From NCBI GenBank assembly GCA_038248985.1, contig JBBRWV010000003.1, positions 1 through 64,000 of the forward strand: a stretch of DNA of 64,000 nt. The letters run 5' to 3'. Positions within the stretch are counted from its first letter, which is position 1. Every line of letters begins with the position of its first letter. Of this stretch, positions 1 to 8,443 are shown piece after piece. The position numbers and the translations under genes were made by a program. The notes under the pieces were generated by a model that was not told the origin of the DNA, ran no database searches, and worked only from the letters and a program-made list of their open reading frames with translations. This DNA is from JBBRWV01 sp038248985 (GTDB lineage Bacteria; Planctomycetota; Phycisphaerae; WQYP01).

Positions 1-369
1 CCGTTGTTTGTGTTATTGGGTATGGAGTTTTTGATTGTCCTTTTTGTGGGGGGGGGGGCGGCGCCCCCGCCGGCGGCGGGGGTGGGGGGGGTGACGCAGA
101 CGCTGGGGGTGAAGGAATCCGTGGGGATGTGGGTGAAGGCGAATGGGTGCGAGGGGGAGGCGGTGGTGAGGAAGGAGGAGGAGGTGATTCGCGAGTCGTA
201 TGGGCCGGGGAAGGGGAAGGCGGGGGCGAGGGTGGAATTGGTGACGGTGGTGCATGGGAATCATATGTGGCCGGGGGCGAAGGCGATGGAGGGGAAGAGC
301 CAGAAGCCGTCGAAGGCGGTGGATGCGACGGGGGAGATGTGGAGGTTTTGGGGGCAAGCGAAGGAGTAG
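1..369 (+). CDS. PHB depolymerase/LpqC-type esterase, C-terminal fragment (5' end off window)
   Basis: Reading frame is open from the left edge and ends at TAG 367-369, so only the last ~122 codons are present. The tail VTVVHGNHMWPG followed by DATGEMWRFWGQ matches the C-terminus of the polyhydroxybutyrate depolymerase/LpqC esterase family, where the His of this motif completes an alpha/beta-hydrolase Ser-Asp-His triad. The stretch KESVGMWVKANGC also fits the family. Oddity: where homologues usually read like GTxDxxVPFxGG with the catalytic Asp, this frame reads GMEFLIVLFVGG and then a low-complexity Gly/Ala/Pro run encoded around an 11-G homopolymer (48-58). The gene may be degenerate here or may carry an indel or base error. 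No membrane segment is visible in the part seen. Confidence 0.6.
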   Translation, partial: PLFVLLGMEFLIVLFVGGGAAPPPAAGVGGVTQTLGVKESVGMWVKANGCEGEAVVRKEEEVIRESYGPGKGKAGARVELVTVVHGNHMWPGAKAMEGKSQKPSKAVDATGEMWRFWGQAKE

Positions 370-525
370 TTGAGTTGGCAAAGCGGCAGATTTAGAGATG
401 GAAAATTGGGAGGGAGCGCGCGGGGATTGCGAGATTGAAGTGGACGGGGGAGGGCAACCCTGCGTAGACTGACTGCGGCTGTGACAAAGTGAAAGCTGAT
501 TGGGTTTTATTTTTGGGAGTTCGAT

Positions 526-1101
526 ATGGGTGTGAAGGTTTTGGTGTTTGCAGGGGCGTTGCGGGCGGGGAGCTTTAATAAGAAGCTGGCGAAGCTGGCG
601 GCGGCGGGGGCAAAGAAGGCGGGAGCGGAGGTGACGACTATTGATTTGAAGGATTATCCACTGCCGATTTTTGATGAGGATTTGGAGAAGGCGGAGGGGC
701 TGCCGGCGAATGGGCGGAAGTTGAAGGATTTGTTTTTGGCGCATGATGCGTTGATTATTTCGTGTCCGGAGTACAACTCTTCGATTACGGTGGTGCTGAA
801 GAATACGCTGGACTGGGTGAGCAGGCCGGTGGCGGGGGAGGCGCCGCTGGGATGTTTCGAGGGGAAGACGGCGTTGCTGGTGGCGGCGTCGCCGGGGGCG
901 CTGGGAGGGTTGCGCGGGCTGGTGACGGTGAAGATGATATTGGGGAACATCAAGGTGCTGGTGCTGCCAGAGCAGTTGGCGATTGTGAAGGCGCATGAGG
1001 CGTTTAATGAAGATGGGACGCTGAAGGATGCGAAGCAGGCGGCGGCACTGGAGGGGATGGCGGGGAAATTGGTGAGTGTGGCGGGGAAGTTGAAGGCGTG
1101 A
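526..1101 (+). CDS. NAD(P)H-dependent FMN reductase (ChrR/YieF-like)
   Basis: Flavodoxin-fold NADPH-dependent FMN reductase of 191 residues, the usual family length. The N-terminal loop FAGALRAGSFNKKL corresponds to the phosphate-binding GSxRxxSxN motif, and SCPEYNSSITVVLKNTLDW matches the conserved PEYNxSxPxxLKNxIDW segment that contacts FMN. Family members are soluble dimers reducing quinones, chromate or azo compounds with NAD(P)H; the physiological substrate cannot be told from sequence. The ATG at 526 is preceded by GGGAG at a proper distance. It is flanked by an esterase fragment upstream and a convergent nucleosidase-like gene downstream, so it is probably monocistronic. Codons end almost exclusively in G, like its neighbours. 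Confidence 0.88.
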   Translation: MGVKVLVFAGALRAGSFNKKLAKLAAAGAKKAGAEVTTIDLKDYPLPIFDEDLEKAEGLPANGRKLKDLFLAHDALIISCPEYNSSITVVLKNTLDWVSRPVAGEAPLGCFEGKTALLVAASPGALGGLRGLVTVKMILGNIKVLVLPEQLAIVKAHEAFNEDGTLKDAKQAAALEGMAGKLVSVAGKLKA

Positions 1102-1125
1102 GGTGAGGGGAGACGCGAATTGGCG

Positions 1126-1785
1126 TTAAGGATTTTGGGGGGTCAGGTAGGCGGCGAGAGATTTGCAGAGTGCGGCGAGGGCGGCGGCGGAGTCTTTTTG
1201 CAGGCGGGCGAGTTGGGGGATGAGGGTGGGGCGGCGGGCGAGGAGGAAGGCGATTTTGGCAGGGCGGGGGCGGCCGAGGTCGTCGATGAGGGAGAGGATT
1301 TCGTGGTCGATGGAATGGGCGGCATCGTCGGAGATGGCGCGGAGGATGGTGATGGTTTGCGGGGCGAAGGCGGCGCGGACGGGGGCGGATTCCATATCGA
1401 CGGCATCGGCGTGGGTGCGGAGGTAGTGGGCGTTTTTGGCGGCGGGGGTGGTGAGCATTTCGTCGGAGGAGATGATTTGGCCGGAGATGGTGTGAGGGAG
1501 GTTGAGGGAGGGGCTGTCGAGGATGACGTCGGCGACGTGGAGAGCGGGATTGAGAGCGCCGCCGAGGCCGAAGAGGAGGATTTGTGAGGGGGCGAAATCG
1601 GCGATGGCGGGGCGGAGGGGAGGGAGGCGGGAGGCGCGGAGGCCGATGGTGAGGAGGAGGATTTGAGAGGTGGCATAGGCGTGGGGAAGAGAGGGATGTT
1701 TAGGGAGGTGGAGGGCGGAGGCGAGGGCGAGGGACTCCATGTGGAAGGCGGCGAGGAGGAGGATTTTTGAGGGCGGGGAGGACAT
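1126..1785 (-). CDS. nucleoside phosphorylase superfamily protein (MTA/SAH-nucleosidase-like)
   Basis: A 219-residue protein of the PNP/UDP-phosphorylase superfamily. Visible hallmarks are LLLAAFHMESLAL at the N-terminus (family: IGAMxxE), LLFGLGGAL, VDMESAPVRAAF (the ribose-binding VDMExAAxA motif) and ISDDAAH (the catalytic-Asp ISDxA segment). This suggests cleavage of an N-glycosidic bond in a nucleoside such as methylthioadenosine, S-adenosylhomocysteine or futalosine; the exact substrate is undecided. The frame stays open 26 codons upstream, but the ATG at 1785 is chosen because the extension is low-complexity Pro/Leu and a TACAAT box lies 6 nt before this ATG, suggesting a leaderless transcript. 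It is divergent from hisD and convergent with the FMN reductase gene. Confidence 0.72.
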   Translation of the reverse strand: MSSPPSKILLLAAFHMESLALASALHLPKHPSLPHAYATSQILLLTIGLRASRLPPLRPAIADFAPSQILLFGLGGALNPALHVADVILDSPSLNLPHTISGQIISSDEMLTTPAAKNAHYLRTHADAVDMESAPVRAAFAPQTITILRAISDDAAHSIDHEILSLIDDLGRPRPAKIAFLLARRPTLIPQLARLQKDSAAALAALCKSLAAYLTPQNP

Positions 1786-1791
1786 GGGAGG

Positions 1792-1819
1792 ATTGTAGGG
1801 GTGTGGAAGCGGGTGCAAA
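1792..1819 (-). promoter_or_regulatory. candidate leaderless promoter of the nucleosidase-like gene
   Basis: On the minus strand: TTTGCA (1814-1819), 16-bp spacer, TACAAT (1792-1797), then 6 nt to the ATG at 1785. The -10 is 5/6 to consensus and the -35 about 4/6. Transcription would start at or next to the ATG. Confidence 0.5.
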
Positions 1820-1823
1820 AGCG

Positions 1824-1852
1824 TTGACCGCGTGAGGAGGGGTGTATATGTT
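1824..1852 (+). promoter_or_regulatory. candidate sigma70-type promoter of hisD
   Basis: TTGACC (1824-1829), 17-bp spacer, TATGTT (1847-1852), followed about 40 nt later by AGGAGGAG (1893-1900) and the hisD ATG (1907). It shares the short intergenic region with the divergent nucleosidase promoter. Confidence 0.45.
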
Positions 1853-1906
1853 TCGGGATTCACTCTGGTGCTGAAAGCTGGGTTGGTGTTGTAGGAGGAG
1901 TTGAAG

Positions 1907-3259
1907 ATGCCGATGCTGCCGATTTTTTATACGAAGAAGGATGAGGCGAAGATTGAGGCGCTGCGCGAGAAATTGAGTTTGCGTCCGCTGTTGATTGAGG
2001 GGCTGGACGGGGAAGAGGCGGCGAAGGGGACGAGCGTTTCGCGTTTTGAGACGGTGCGGGCGATTTTGCGAGATGTGCAGAAGCGCGGGGATGCGGCGGT
2101 GATTGAATATACGGCGAAGTTTGACAAGGCGGTGGTGACGACGGAGACGCTGCGCGTGCCGCAATCGGCGGTGGAGGCGGCGGTGAAGGGGGCGGACAAG
2201 AAGTTGGTGGCGGCGCTGGATGTGGCGATTGGGAATTTGCGGCGTTACCAGACGGCGATGCTGCCGAAGGAGCCGGAGCCGATTGCGCTGCAGTTTGGGA
2301 AGCAGTCGGGGGGGAGGTTGGGGGTGAAGTATACGGCGATTGCGCGGGTGGGGCTGTATGTGCCGGGGGGCGCGGCGGCGTATCCGAGCAGCGTTTTGCA
2401 TACGGCGATACCGGCGCAGGTGGCGGGTGTGAAGGAGTTGTGTTTGTGCAGCCCGATGCGAAACGGGGCGGTGTCGGCGGCGGTGCTGGTGGCGGCATCG
2501 CGCGTGGGGGTGAGCGAGATTTATGGGATAGGCGGGGCGCAGGCGATCGGGGCTTTGGCGTTTGGGACGGAGACGATCAAGCGGGTGGACAAGATTGTGG
2601 GACCAGGGAATACGTACGTGCAACTGGCGAAGAAGGAGCTGTACGGTCTGGTGGACATCGATTCGTTTGCGGGGCCGTCGGAGGTGGTGGTGCTGGCGGA
2701 TGAGACGGCCGAGGCGCGGCAGGTGGCGGCGGAATTGTTGGCGCAGGCGGAGCATGCGCCGGGTTCGTGCTTGTTGATTACGTCGAGCGACAAGCTGGCG
2801 AAGCAGGTGCAGTGGGAGGTGGAATCGCAATTGAAGGAGTTGGACCGGGAGCCACTGACGCGGGGGGCGCTGGCGTTTGCGAGCGCGATCATTGTGACGG
2901 AGAGCACGGCGGAGGGGATCGAGATTACGGATCGATTTGCACCGGAGCATTTGCAGATCACGACGAAGGATGCGCGGGGCGATGCGTACCGGGTGAAACA
3001 TGCGGGGGCAATTTTTGTGGGGGCGTTTACGCCGGTGGCTGCGGGGGATTATCTGGCGGGGCCATCGCACGTTTTGCCGACGAGCGGGACGGGACGTTTT
3101 TTTTCCGGGCTGTCGGCGGAGAGCTTTCGGAAGCGGACGAGCATTGTGGAGTTTGATGCGGCGACGTTGAATGCAGTGGGGCAGACGATTGTGGATTTTG
3201 CGATGGCGGAGGGATTTGACGGTCATGCGAAATCGGTGACGGCGCGGGCGGAGCATTGA
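1907..3259 (+). CDS. hisD: histidinol dehydrogenase
   Basis: Histidinol dehydrogenase (EC 1.1.1.23) performs the last two steps of histidine biosynthesis, oxidising L-histidinol to histidine with two NAD+ in the cytosol. The 450-residue length is right for HisD. Recognisable segments include RGDAAVIEYTAKFD, GLYVPGGAAAYPSSVLHTAIPA, VGPGNTYVQLAKKEL, DSFAGPSEVVVLAD, LLAQAEHAPGS (Gln and His zinc ligands) and HVLPTSGTGRFFSGL near the C-terminus. A TTG lies at 1901, but the strong AGGAGGAG at 1893-1900 sits 6 nt before ATG 1907 and touches the TTG, so the ATG is chosen. No other his gene is adjacent, so the pathway is dispersed. Codon third positions are almost all G. Confidence 0.97.
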   Translation: MPMLPIFYTKKDEAKIEALREKLSLRPLLIEGLDGEEAAKGTSVSRFETVRAILRDVQKRGDAAVIEYTAKFDKAVVTTETLRVPQSAVEAAVKGADKKLVAALDVAIGNLRRYQTAMLPKEPEPIALQFGKQSGGRLGVKYTAIARVGLYVPGGAAAYPSSVLHTAIPAQVAGVKELCLCSPMRNGAVSAAVLVAASRVGVSEIYGIGGAQAIGALAFGTETIKRVDKIVGPGNTYVQLAKKELYGLVDIDSFAGPSEVVVLADETAEARQVAAELLAQAEHAPGSCLLITSSDKLAKQVQWEVESQLKELDREPLTRGALAFASAIIVTESTAEGIEITDRFAPEHLQITTKDARGDAYRVKHAGAIFVGAFTPVAAGDYLAGPSHVLPTSGTGRFFSGLSAESFRKRTSIVEFDAATLNAVGQTIVDFAMAEGFDGHAKSVTARAEH

Positions 3260-3298
3260 GGGAGAGTGGAAGGTGATGACGCGGCGGGGAGTGTTGCG

Positions 3299-4291
3299 TC
3301 AGGTGGGGCGGGTGGGTTCGGAATTTTCGCTGAAGAGGGCTTCGACGAAGGTTTCGGGGTCGAAGGGTTCCATGTCTTCGGGTTTTTCGCCGAGGCCGAC
3401 GAATTTGACGGGGAGGTTGAGCTGGTGGCGGATGGCGATGACGATGCCGCCCTTGGCGGTGCCATCGAGCTTGGTGAGGAAGATGCCGGTGACGTGGACG
3501 GTTTTGAGGAATTCCTCAGCTTGGCGGATGGCGTTTTGGCCGGTGGTGGCGTCGAGGACGAGGAGGACTTCGTGGGGGGCGTTGGGGAGGCGTTTTTCGA
3601 TGACTTTGCGGATTTTGGCGAGCTCACGCATGAGGTTGTCCTGGGTGTGGAGGCGGCCGGCGGTGTCGACGATGAGGACGTCGATGTTGCGGGCAAGTGC
3701 GGCGTCGCAGGCGTCGAAGGCGACGGCGGCGGGGTCGGAGCCCATCTGGTGTTTGACGATTTGGACATCGATGCGCTGCGCCCAGATGGAGAGTTGCTCA
3801 ACGGCAGCGGCGCGGAAGGTGTCGCAGGCGGCGACCATGACGGTTTTGTTTTGGGATTTGAGGTATTGGCCGAGCTTGGCGATGGAGGTGGTTTTGCCGG
3901 CGCCGTTGATGCCGGTGACGAGGATGACGGTGGGGCCGGTGCCGGGGGCGGCGAATTTGAGGTCGCGGGATTCGGCGGGCCAGTAGGCTTTCATTTCAGC
4001 TTTGAGGAAGTCGAGGACTTCGTCGCCGGAGGAGATTTTTCCAGCTTTCCAGGCGGCATTGAGGTCGTCCATGATTTTGCGGGTGGCGGTGACGCCGAGG
4101 TCGGAGAGGATGAGGCGTTGTTCGAGTTCGTCGAGGAGGGCCTGGTCGAGCTTTCGGCCGCGGAGGAGGGAGCGGAGACCGCCGACGAAGACGTCGCGGG
4201 TTTTGGCGAGTCCGGTTTTGAGTTTGTCGACGCTGGCGGAGATGGCGCCGGTGGTTTTGGAGAGGGCTTTTTTGAGGAAGTCAAAGGCCAT
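3299..4291 (-). CDS. ftsY: signal recognition particle receptor FtsY
   Basis: SRP-receptor GTPase that docks SRP-ribosome complexes at the inner membrane for co-translational insertion. The 330 residues comprise an N-domain four-helix bundle (about 20-100) and the G-domain: GINGAGKTTSIAKL (P-loop), DTFRAAA, DTAGRLHTQ, TKLDGTAKGG and FVGLGEKPEDM. The long acidic A-domain of E. coli FtsY is absent, as in many bacteria; the N-terminus MAFDFLKKALSKT can form a membrane-binding amphipathic helix. The gene ends convergently with hisD. A good promoter lies just upstream, and AGGAA precedes the ATG. Confidence 0.97.
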   Translation of the reverse strand: MAFDFLKKALSKTTGAISASVDKLKTGLAKTRDVFVGGLRSLLRGRKLDQALLDELEQRLILSDLGVTATRKIMDDLNAAWKAGKISSGDEVLDFLKAEMKAYWPAESRDLKFAAPGTGPTVILVTGINGAGKTTSIAKLGQYLKSQNKTVMVAACDTFRAAAVEQLSIWAQRIDVQIVKHQMGSDPAAVAFDACDAALARNIDVLIVDTAGRLHTQDNLMRELAKIRKVIEKRLPNAPHEVLLVLDATTGQNAIRQAEEFLKTVHVTGIFLTKLDGTAKGGIVIAIRHQLNLPVKFVGLGEKPEDMEPFDPETFVEALFSENSEPTRPT

Positions 4292-4317
4292 TGTTTTCCT
4301 GTCGTAAGAGAGAGGGG

Positions 4318-4346
4318 ATTGTAGCGTGGGCGGGAGGCGGTGTCAG
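4318..4346 (-). promoter_or_regulatory. candidate sigma70 promoter of ftsY
   Basis: Minus strand: CTGACA (4341-4346), exactly 17-bp spacer, TACAAT (4318-4323). Each box is 5/6 to consensus. The ATG at 4291 is 26 nt beyond the -10, leaving a short leader with AGGAA. Confidence 0.65.
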
Positions 4347-4849
4347 GAGACGGGGATGTGTAGGTGGGGATGTGGCGTGGGGTCAACAGACCACGGGAAA
4401 GGGGGGGGGCATGTTGCGGCAAATCAACAGCGCGTTGCAGACGGGCGGAGGGTCGTGAGGGCGAGTAATTGATGTAAGTTGTGTTATTGCAGGTGGTTGT
4501 GTTAATAGGGTCGCGGTGGGGGAGGTACTTACATGGGGTTTGCTATGTGAATCTTAGCAATCATGCCAGAAGACGACGCGGAGTATTGCGATGACAGTCT
4601 TGATCAATCAAATGGTGACGCCGAAGAAGTTGAGGATTGCGATGCTGGCGATTCTGACGTTTGCGGCGATGTGCTGAGGTTAAGCGGCGGGTCAGGAGGA
4701 TTGAGGCGGGATGAAGGGAAATGGGGCGGGGTTGAAAAGAATAGGGTTGGGACCAGTCGACGCGGGTTGGCCTGTTATGGGCGAGCCCGCGTTGTGTTTT
4801 GGCAGGGGGCATACTATTTTCGGCGGTTCGCAGGGGGCCCATAATGCGT
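4347..4849. other. intergenic stretch; one possible 28-residue peptide gene
   Basis: No full-length gene is seen between the ftsY promoter and the end of the chemotaxis receptor gene. AT content is locally higher around 4450-4560 (TGTAAGTTGTGTTATTGC and similar). The only coding candidate is the small frame listed at 4591-4677. The stretch also contains the change from G-rich to C-rich top strand near 4.84 kb. Confidence 0.5.
4591..4677 (+). CDS. possible 28-residue membrane/leader peptide
   Basis: ATG at 4591 is preceded by GGAG (4580-4583) at 7 nt. The product has a basic N-terminal segment (VTPKKLR) followed by a hydrophobic run (IAMLAILTFAAMC) and stops right after a Cys. It looks like a bare signal peptide or lipoprotein leader, so it is either a tiny membrane peptide or the remnant of a lipoprotein whose mature part was lost. 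No homologue is recognised and no second gene confirms it. Confidence 0.3.
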   Translation: MTVLINQMVTPKKLRIAMLAILTFAAMC

Positions 4850-6829
4850 TTACCCGTCCCGCGCACCCACCAACCCCTCCAGCTCCCGCACCACCCGGTC
4901 CATCTCCTCCGCCTGCCCGCTCAATTTCTTCGATGCATTCGCAGACTCCTCCGCGTTCGCCGCATTCACCTGCGTCACCTTATCCATCTCGCGCACCGCC
5001 ACATTGATCTGCGCAATCCCTGTCGATTGCTCCTTCGATGCCGCCGCAATCTCGCCCAGCAACCCATTCACCTTGCTCGCAGAATTTGTAATGCTCGTCA
5101 GCGTCTTCCCCACCTCCTGCGCCATGCTCACCCCATTCGCCGCCTTCTTCACTGATCCCTCGATCAGCGCCGCCGTATTCTTCGCCGCCTGGGCTGATCG
5201 CATCGCCAGGTTCCTCACTTCCTCCGCCACCACCGCAAACCCTTTTCCCGATTCACCTGCTCGCGCCGCCTCCACTGCGGCATTCAACGCCAGCAGATTC
5301 GTCTGAAACGCAATTTCATCAATCACCTTGATGATCTTCGCCGTTTCCCCCGCACTCTTCTGAATATCGTCGATCGCCGTCGCCATCCGCCCCATCGCCG
5401 CGTTCCCCTGCTCCGCCGCGTGATGCGCCTCTTTAAACATCACCTCGGCCTGCAACGTCGTTTCCGAATTCCGCTTCGTCATCGAAGACATCTCCTCCAG
5501 CGCCGAAGTCGTCTCCTCCAAAGCCGCTGCCTGCTCAGATGCCCCCTGCGCCAGCGCCTCGCTCGATTTCGCAACCTGCCCCGCCGATGCATTCGTCTCG
5601 CCTGATCCTGCACTCAGCGCCGCAATAATCCGATTGATCGGCCGCGTAATCCCCCGCGCAACCGCCCACCAAATCCCCACGCTCGCCAATAGCGCTGTAC
5701 CAATCATCCCCACCTGAATCATCCGCGACCGCCCCTCAATCCCCTCAATAACCCGCACCCCATGATTAAACTCATCCTCGTATGCCCCGACGCCAATCAC
5801 CCAATCCCACGGCTTAAAGTAAGCAATCCGCACAATCTTCTCCCGCGGCTTCTCCTCGCTCGGCCCCTTCCACACATAACGAACCTCCCCCAATTTCCCT
5901 TTCTCCAGCGCCACGGCCTTCGCGCAAATTGTCTGAATAAACTTCCCACCGCTCTCATCCGTTGCATCCCAGATGTTTTTCCCGTCCGCCGCTCCATCCT
6001 TCGAAACCACGTACGTCCCCTTCGTTGACTCCATCGCATTCAATACCCACACATACCCCGTCTTCCCAATCTTGATGCTCGTTATCGCTTTATGCAAAGA
6101 CTCCGTCGCATCCCGCTCCGGTATCCCTACAAACAACATTCCCGCAACTTCCCCCTTCGCATCCCGTATTGGTGAATACGCCGTCGCATACCATCCATTC
6201 ACAACATACGCTCGCCCCACATAGGTTTCCCCGCGCAGCACTGCCGACACCACCGGGCTCGCCACACCGTCCGAACTCTCCGCCGCAATATACGTCCCAA
6301 TCGCCCGCGTCCCCTCCTTCGTGATCACATTCGTGCTCACCCGCAGCATGTCCCCCTTCGCATTCATCCTCTGAAAAACCGTGCATGCCCCACCCGTCAA
6401 TTTCTGGACATCGTCCACCAGCGCCGCTCGCTCCTGCGCGTCCGACGTCTTTCCCAGCCATGTCCTGCCCACCTGCATCCGCGGCAATTCCACTTCGCGC
6501 ACATCCTTTGTCACCTGGTTCACCGCCTTCCACGGCACCATCTCTTTCTCATCCATCGCCACCGGCCCGCCCTTTACAAGCGCATCACTGGCCACACGCA
6601 TCGATGTCCCGAGCAATTTCTGCAGCGCATCCTGATGCGCCTCACACATCGTCTCCACCTGCGTCGCCACATGATCCAGATCCGAATTCGCCAACTCCGT
6701 GTTCCCCGTCTTCGCCGCTTCCACCATCTGCGAATTCTGCAACCACGTCGTCACTCCCGTCACCACCAGCGGCACCACGCTCAACGTCACCCCAATCACC
6801 AACAACTTTACACCCAAACGCATCTTCAT
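4850..6829 (-). CDS. methyl-accepting chemotaxis protein with Cache sensor
   Basis: Transmembrane chemoreceptor signalling to CheA/CheW. Order over 659 residues: TM1 (about 5-25, [18 protein letters not shown]), periplasmic Cache-type sensor (about 30-360, with a [12 protein letters not shown] motif typical of Cache/sCache ligand domains), TM2 (about 365-390), HAMP, then the cytoplasmic coiled-coil with hairpin tip [20 protein letters not shown] at roughly 505. No C-terminal CheR-tethering pentapeptide is seen. The frame extends 24 codons upstream, but the ATG at 6829 just before the TM1 basic residues is the natural start. No che genes are nearby, so it is an orphan receptor. The coding strand is G-rich, unlike the flanking ftsY coding strand. 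Confidence 0.93.
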   Translation of the reverse strand: MKMRLGVKLLVIGVTLSVVPLVVTGVTTWLQNSQMVEAAKTGNTELANSDLDHVATQVETMCEAHQDALQKLLGTSMRVASDALVKGGPVAMDEKEMVPWKAVNQVTKDVREVELPRMQVGRTWLGKTSDAQERAALVDDVQKLTGGACTVFQRMNAKGDMLRVSTNVITKEGTRAIGTYIAAESSDGVASPVVSAVLRGETYVGRAYVVNGWYATAYSPIRDAKGEVAGMLFVGIPERDATESLHKAITSIKIGKTGYVWVLNAMESTKGTYVVSKDGAADGKNIWDATDESGGKFIQTICAKAVALEKGKLGEVRYVWKGPSEEKPREKIVRIAYFKPWDWVIGVGAYEDEFNHGVRVIEGIEGRSRMIQVGMIGTALLASVGIWWAVARGITRPINRIIAALSAGSGETNASAGQVAKSSEALAQGASEQAAALEETTSALEEMSSMTKRNSETTLQAEVMFKEAHHAAEQGNAAMGRMATAIDDIQKSAGETAKIIKVIDEIAFQTNLLALNAAVEAARAGESGKGFAVVAEEVRNLAMRSAQAAKNTAALIEGSVKKAANGVSMAQEVGKTLTSITNSASKVNGLLGEIAAASKEQSTGIAQINVAVREMDKVTQVNAANAEESANASKKLSGQAEEMDRVVRELEGLVGARDG

Positions 6830-7247
6830 AATTGCCACTTCGTGCCTCTTTTTCTGGATATCCAAATTCACAAATGTCTCTCCCCTGAATCGGCCTGACA
6901 CGCAGCGCAGGTAACTAAAATTTCACCGCTGAAGCGATTCCCTCCTCCCCTTCTTTGGTGAAAACATTGATAAAGTGCGGGTCGATCGAAAAAACGCTGC
7001 GCTACCTTGCGGGTCCGTTTGCCGGCGAAGGAGATACAGGTTGCTTTGGAAGACTAGAGGGCGTGCAAGGATTTGCCTTGGCTTGCCACAGTGATTTTCT
7101 TTCGCTACAATGCCGCGACGTTTTTCTTGCCAGTACTTACCCAGCGAAATGCGTGGTAGGGATGGGCGAAAAGCTGGCAAATACTGCCTCAGTTGCAGAG
7201 GTGAACGTTATCGTCGCTGCAAAAAGGTGTATAGGTCAAGTGTGTTC
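6830..7247. other. intergenic/leader region between the chemoreceptor gene and tRNA-Gly
   Basis: 418 bp with no convincing gene. It must hold the receptor promoter (leftwards) and the tRNA promoter (rightwards). A bulged hairpin is visible at 7005-7031, where CCTTGCGGG can pair with CCGGCGAAGG on the same strand. A TATAGG box (7230-7235) lies 12 nt before the tRNA and is a possible -10. No known riboswitch could be assigned by eye. Confidence 0.4.
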
Positions 7248-7319
7248 GCGGGCGTAGCTCAGTGGTAGAGCGTCACGTTGCCAACGTGAATGTCGAGGGT
7301 TCGAGCCCCTTCGCCCGCT
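7248..7319 (+). tRNA. tRNA-Gly (GCC anticodon)
   Basis: 72-nt cloverleaf. The acceptor arm GCGGGCG (7248-7254) pairs perfectly with CGCCCGC (7312-7318), with discriminator T at 7319 and no encoded CCA. D-arm is GCTCAGTGGTAGAGC. Anticodon arm CACGT-TGCCAAC-GTG has anticodon GCC. T-arm is GAGGGTTCGAGCCCC. The tRNA sits 97 bp beyond the stop codon of hypB. I found no copy of its 3' end at the far side of the hydrogenase cluster, so there is no evidence that it served as an attachment site. Confidence 0.96.
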
Positions 7320-7416
7320 GTTGTTTGAGGCCTGGTGCTGTGGAGGCGCTGGGCCTTGATTGTTTTTGCGGTGGGGAACTACATGACGGGGGGAACATTC
7401 CGATGGATTTGAAGGT

Positions 7417-8070
7417 TCACGCGACATGGGCGGGCAGGCGCTGGCGCAGCCAACGGGTCCAGGGTTCGAGGGTGCCGGTGTGGGCGGAACACTCCAGCAC
7501 GGGGACGGTGGGATTCAGGTGGCGGATGTCGGCGTAGAATTGTGGGGTGTCGAAGGGGACGTGCGGCAGGAGATCGATTTTGTTCAAGAGGAGGATTTCG
7601 GCGGCGAGGACGAGGTAGGGGTATTTGGCGGGTTTGTCGGCGCCTTCGGTGGTGGAGAACATGCCGACTTTGGCGTTTTGGCCGAGATCAAAACCGACGG
7701 GGCAGACGAGGTTGCCGACGTTTTCGATGATGAGCAAGTCGACGTCGCGGAGGTTGATGCGGGAGAGGGCTTGGCGGACCTGGTGGGCTTCAAGATGGCA
7801 GCCTTTGCCGGTGTTGACCTGCACAACCTGGCGACAGAAGCGGGCGATGCGGTCGGCATCGCGCTGGGTGGCGAGGTCGCCGACGATGACGGCGATATCG
7901 ACGGAGTCGGCGAGGGCGGCGCAGGTTTTTTCGACGAGGGTAGTTTTTCCGCAGCCGGGACCGCCGAGAAGGTCGATGGCGTAGACGCCGGCGTTTTGGA
8001 GATCGGCGCGGTTCATGCGGGCCACTTCATCATTGAGTTTGAGGACGTTTTCAATAACCTGCACTTGCAT
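7417..8070 (-). CDS. hypB: hydrogenase nickel-incorporation GTPase HypB
   Basis: GTPase/nickel metallochaperone that, with HypA, loads Ni into the hydrogenase large-subunit precursor after the Fe(CN)2CO group is installed. The 217 residues show LLGGPGCGKTTLVEKT (P-loop), VIVGDLATQRDADRI, a C/H metal site in GKGCHLEAHQVRQAL, LLIIENVGNLVCPVGFDLG and LLLNKIDLLPH. The N-terminus lacks the His-rich nickel-storage stretch and the CxxGCxxxC high-affinity site of E. coli HypB. The reading frame runs further upstream, but ATG 8070 follows AGGAG and begins the conserved sequence. It is the last gene of the cassette, 13 bp after hypA. Confidence 0.96.
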   Translation of the reverse strand: MQVQVIENVLKLNDEVARMNRADLQNAGVYAIDLLGGPGCGKTTLVEKTCAALADSVDIAVIVGDLATQRDADRIARFCRQVVQVNTGKGCHLEAHQVRQALSRINLRDVDLLIIENVGNLVCPVGFDLGQNAKVGMFSTTEGADKPAKYPYLVLAAEILLLNKIDLLPHVPFDTPQFYADIRHLNPTVPVLECSAHTGTLEPWTRWLRQRLPAHVA

Positions 8071-8083
8071 GGGGTCTCCTGGT

Positions 8084-8440
8084 TTAGGCGGTAGGGGCGG
8101 GTGAAAGGGATTCGATATCGAGCGACAGTAGTCGGAGGCGGTCGTCGCCGGCAGGGAGCGTGTCGGTGCCTCCGCAGGGGCATCGTTCGAGGGCATCGGT
8201 GGAGTTCCAATGAAGGCCGCAGGTATTGCAGATGATGCGCCACGGCAGGGCGCGATAGTGGAGGGTGACGTGGGCGAGGTCGGTATTTTGGGTGGCGGCC
8301 TGCCAGGCAAATTCGAGAGCGTCGGGATCGATGGACTGGAGGGGGCCGGCTTCGACGTGGGCATGGGTGACGCGCGTGCCGGCAGGCGTGTGGGTGCGCA
8401 CCTGTTGCAGGAGGGCCAAGGCAATGGAGAGTTCGTGCAT
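8084..8440 (-). CDS. hypA: hydrogenase maturation nickel chaperone HypA
   Basis: 118-residue nickel chaperone that partners HypB. The family-defining N-terminus MHELSIA is intact (His2 is the Ni ligand), and the zinc domain has two cysteine pairs, CNTCG and CPCG, separated by a loop. The length is typical. It lies between hypC (3-bp gap) and hypB (13-bp gap) and is cotranscribed with the rest of the maturation genes. The C-terminal tail LDIESLSPAPTA is unremarkable. Confidence 0.97.
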   Translation of the reverse strand: MHELSIALALLQQVRTHTPAGTRVTHAHVEAGPLQSIDPDALEFAWQAATQNTDLAHVTLHYRALPWRIICNTCGLHWNSTDALERCPCGGTDTLPAGDDRLRLLSLDIESLSPAPTA

Positions 8441-8443
8441 GGG

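Noticed and set aside
13..996. 327-codon minus-strand frame rich in Arg/His/Pro/Gln
   Set aside because: Antisense shadow of the esterase and FMN reductase genes; composition artefact of G-rich top strand.
3266..4324. 352-codon plus-strand acidic frame over ftsY
   Set aside because: Antisense of a clear FtsY; low-complexity Gly/Glu/Asp product.
7005..7031. c-di-GMP-I riboswitch upstream of the chemoreceptor
   Set aside because: Only short words resemble the consensus; the paired elements P2/P3 and the ligand pocket could not be drawn.
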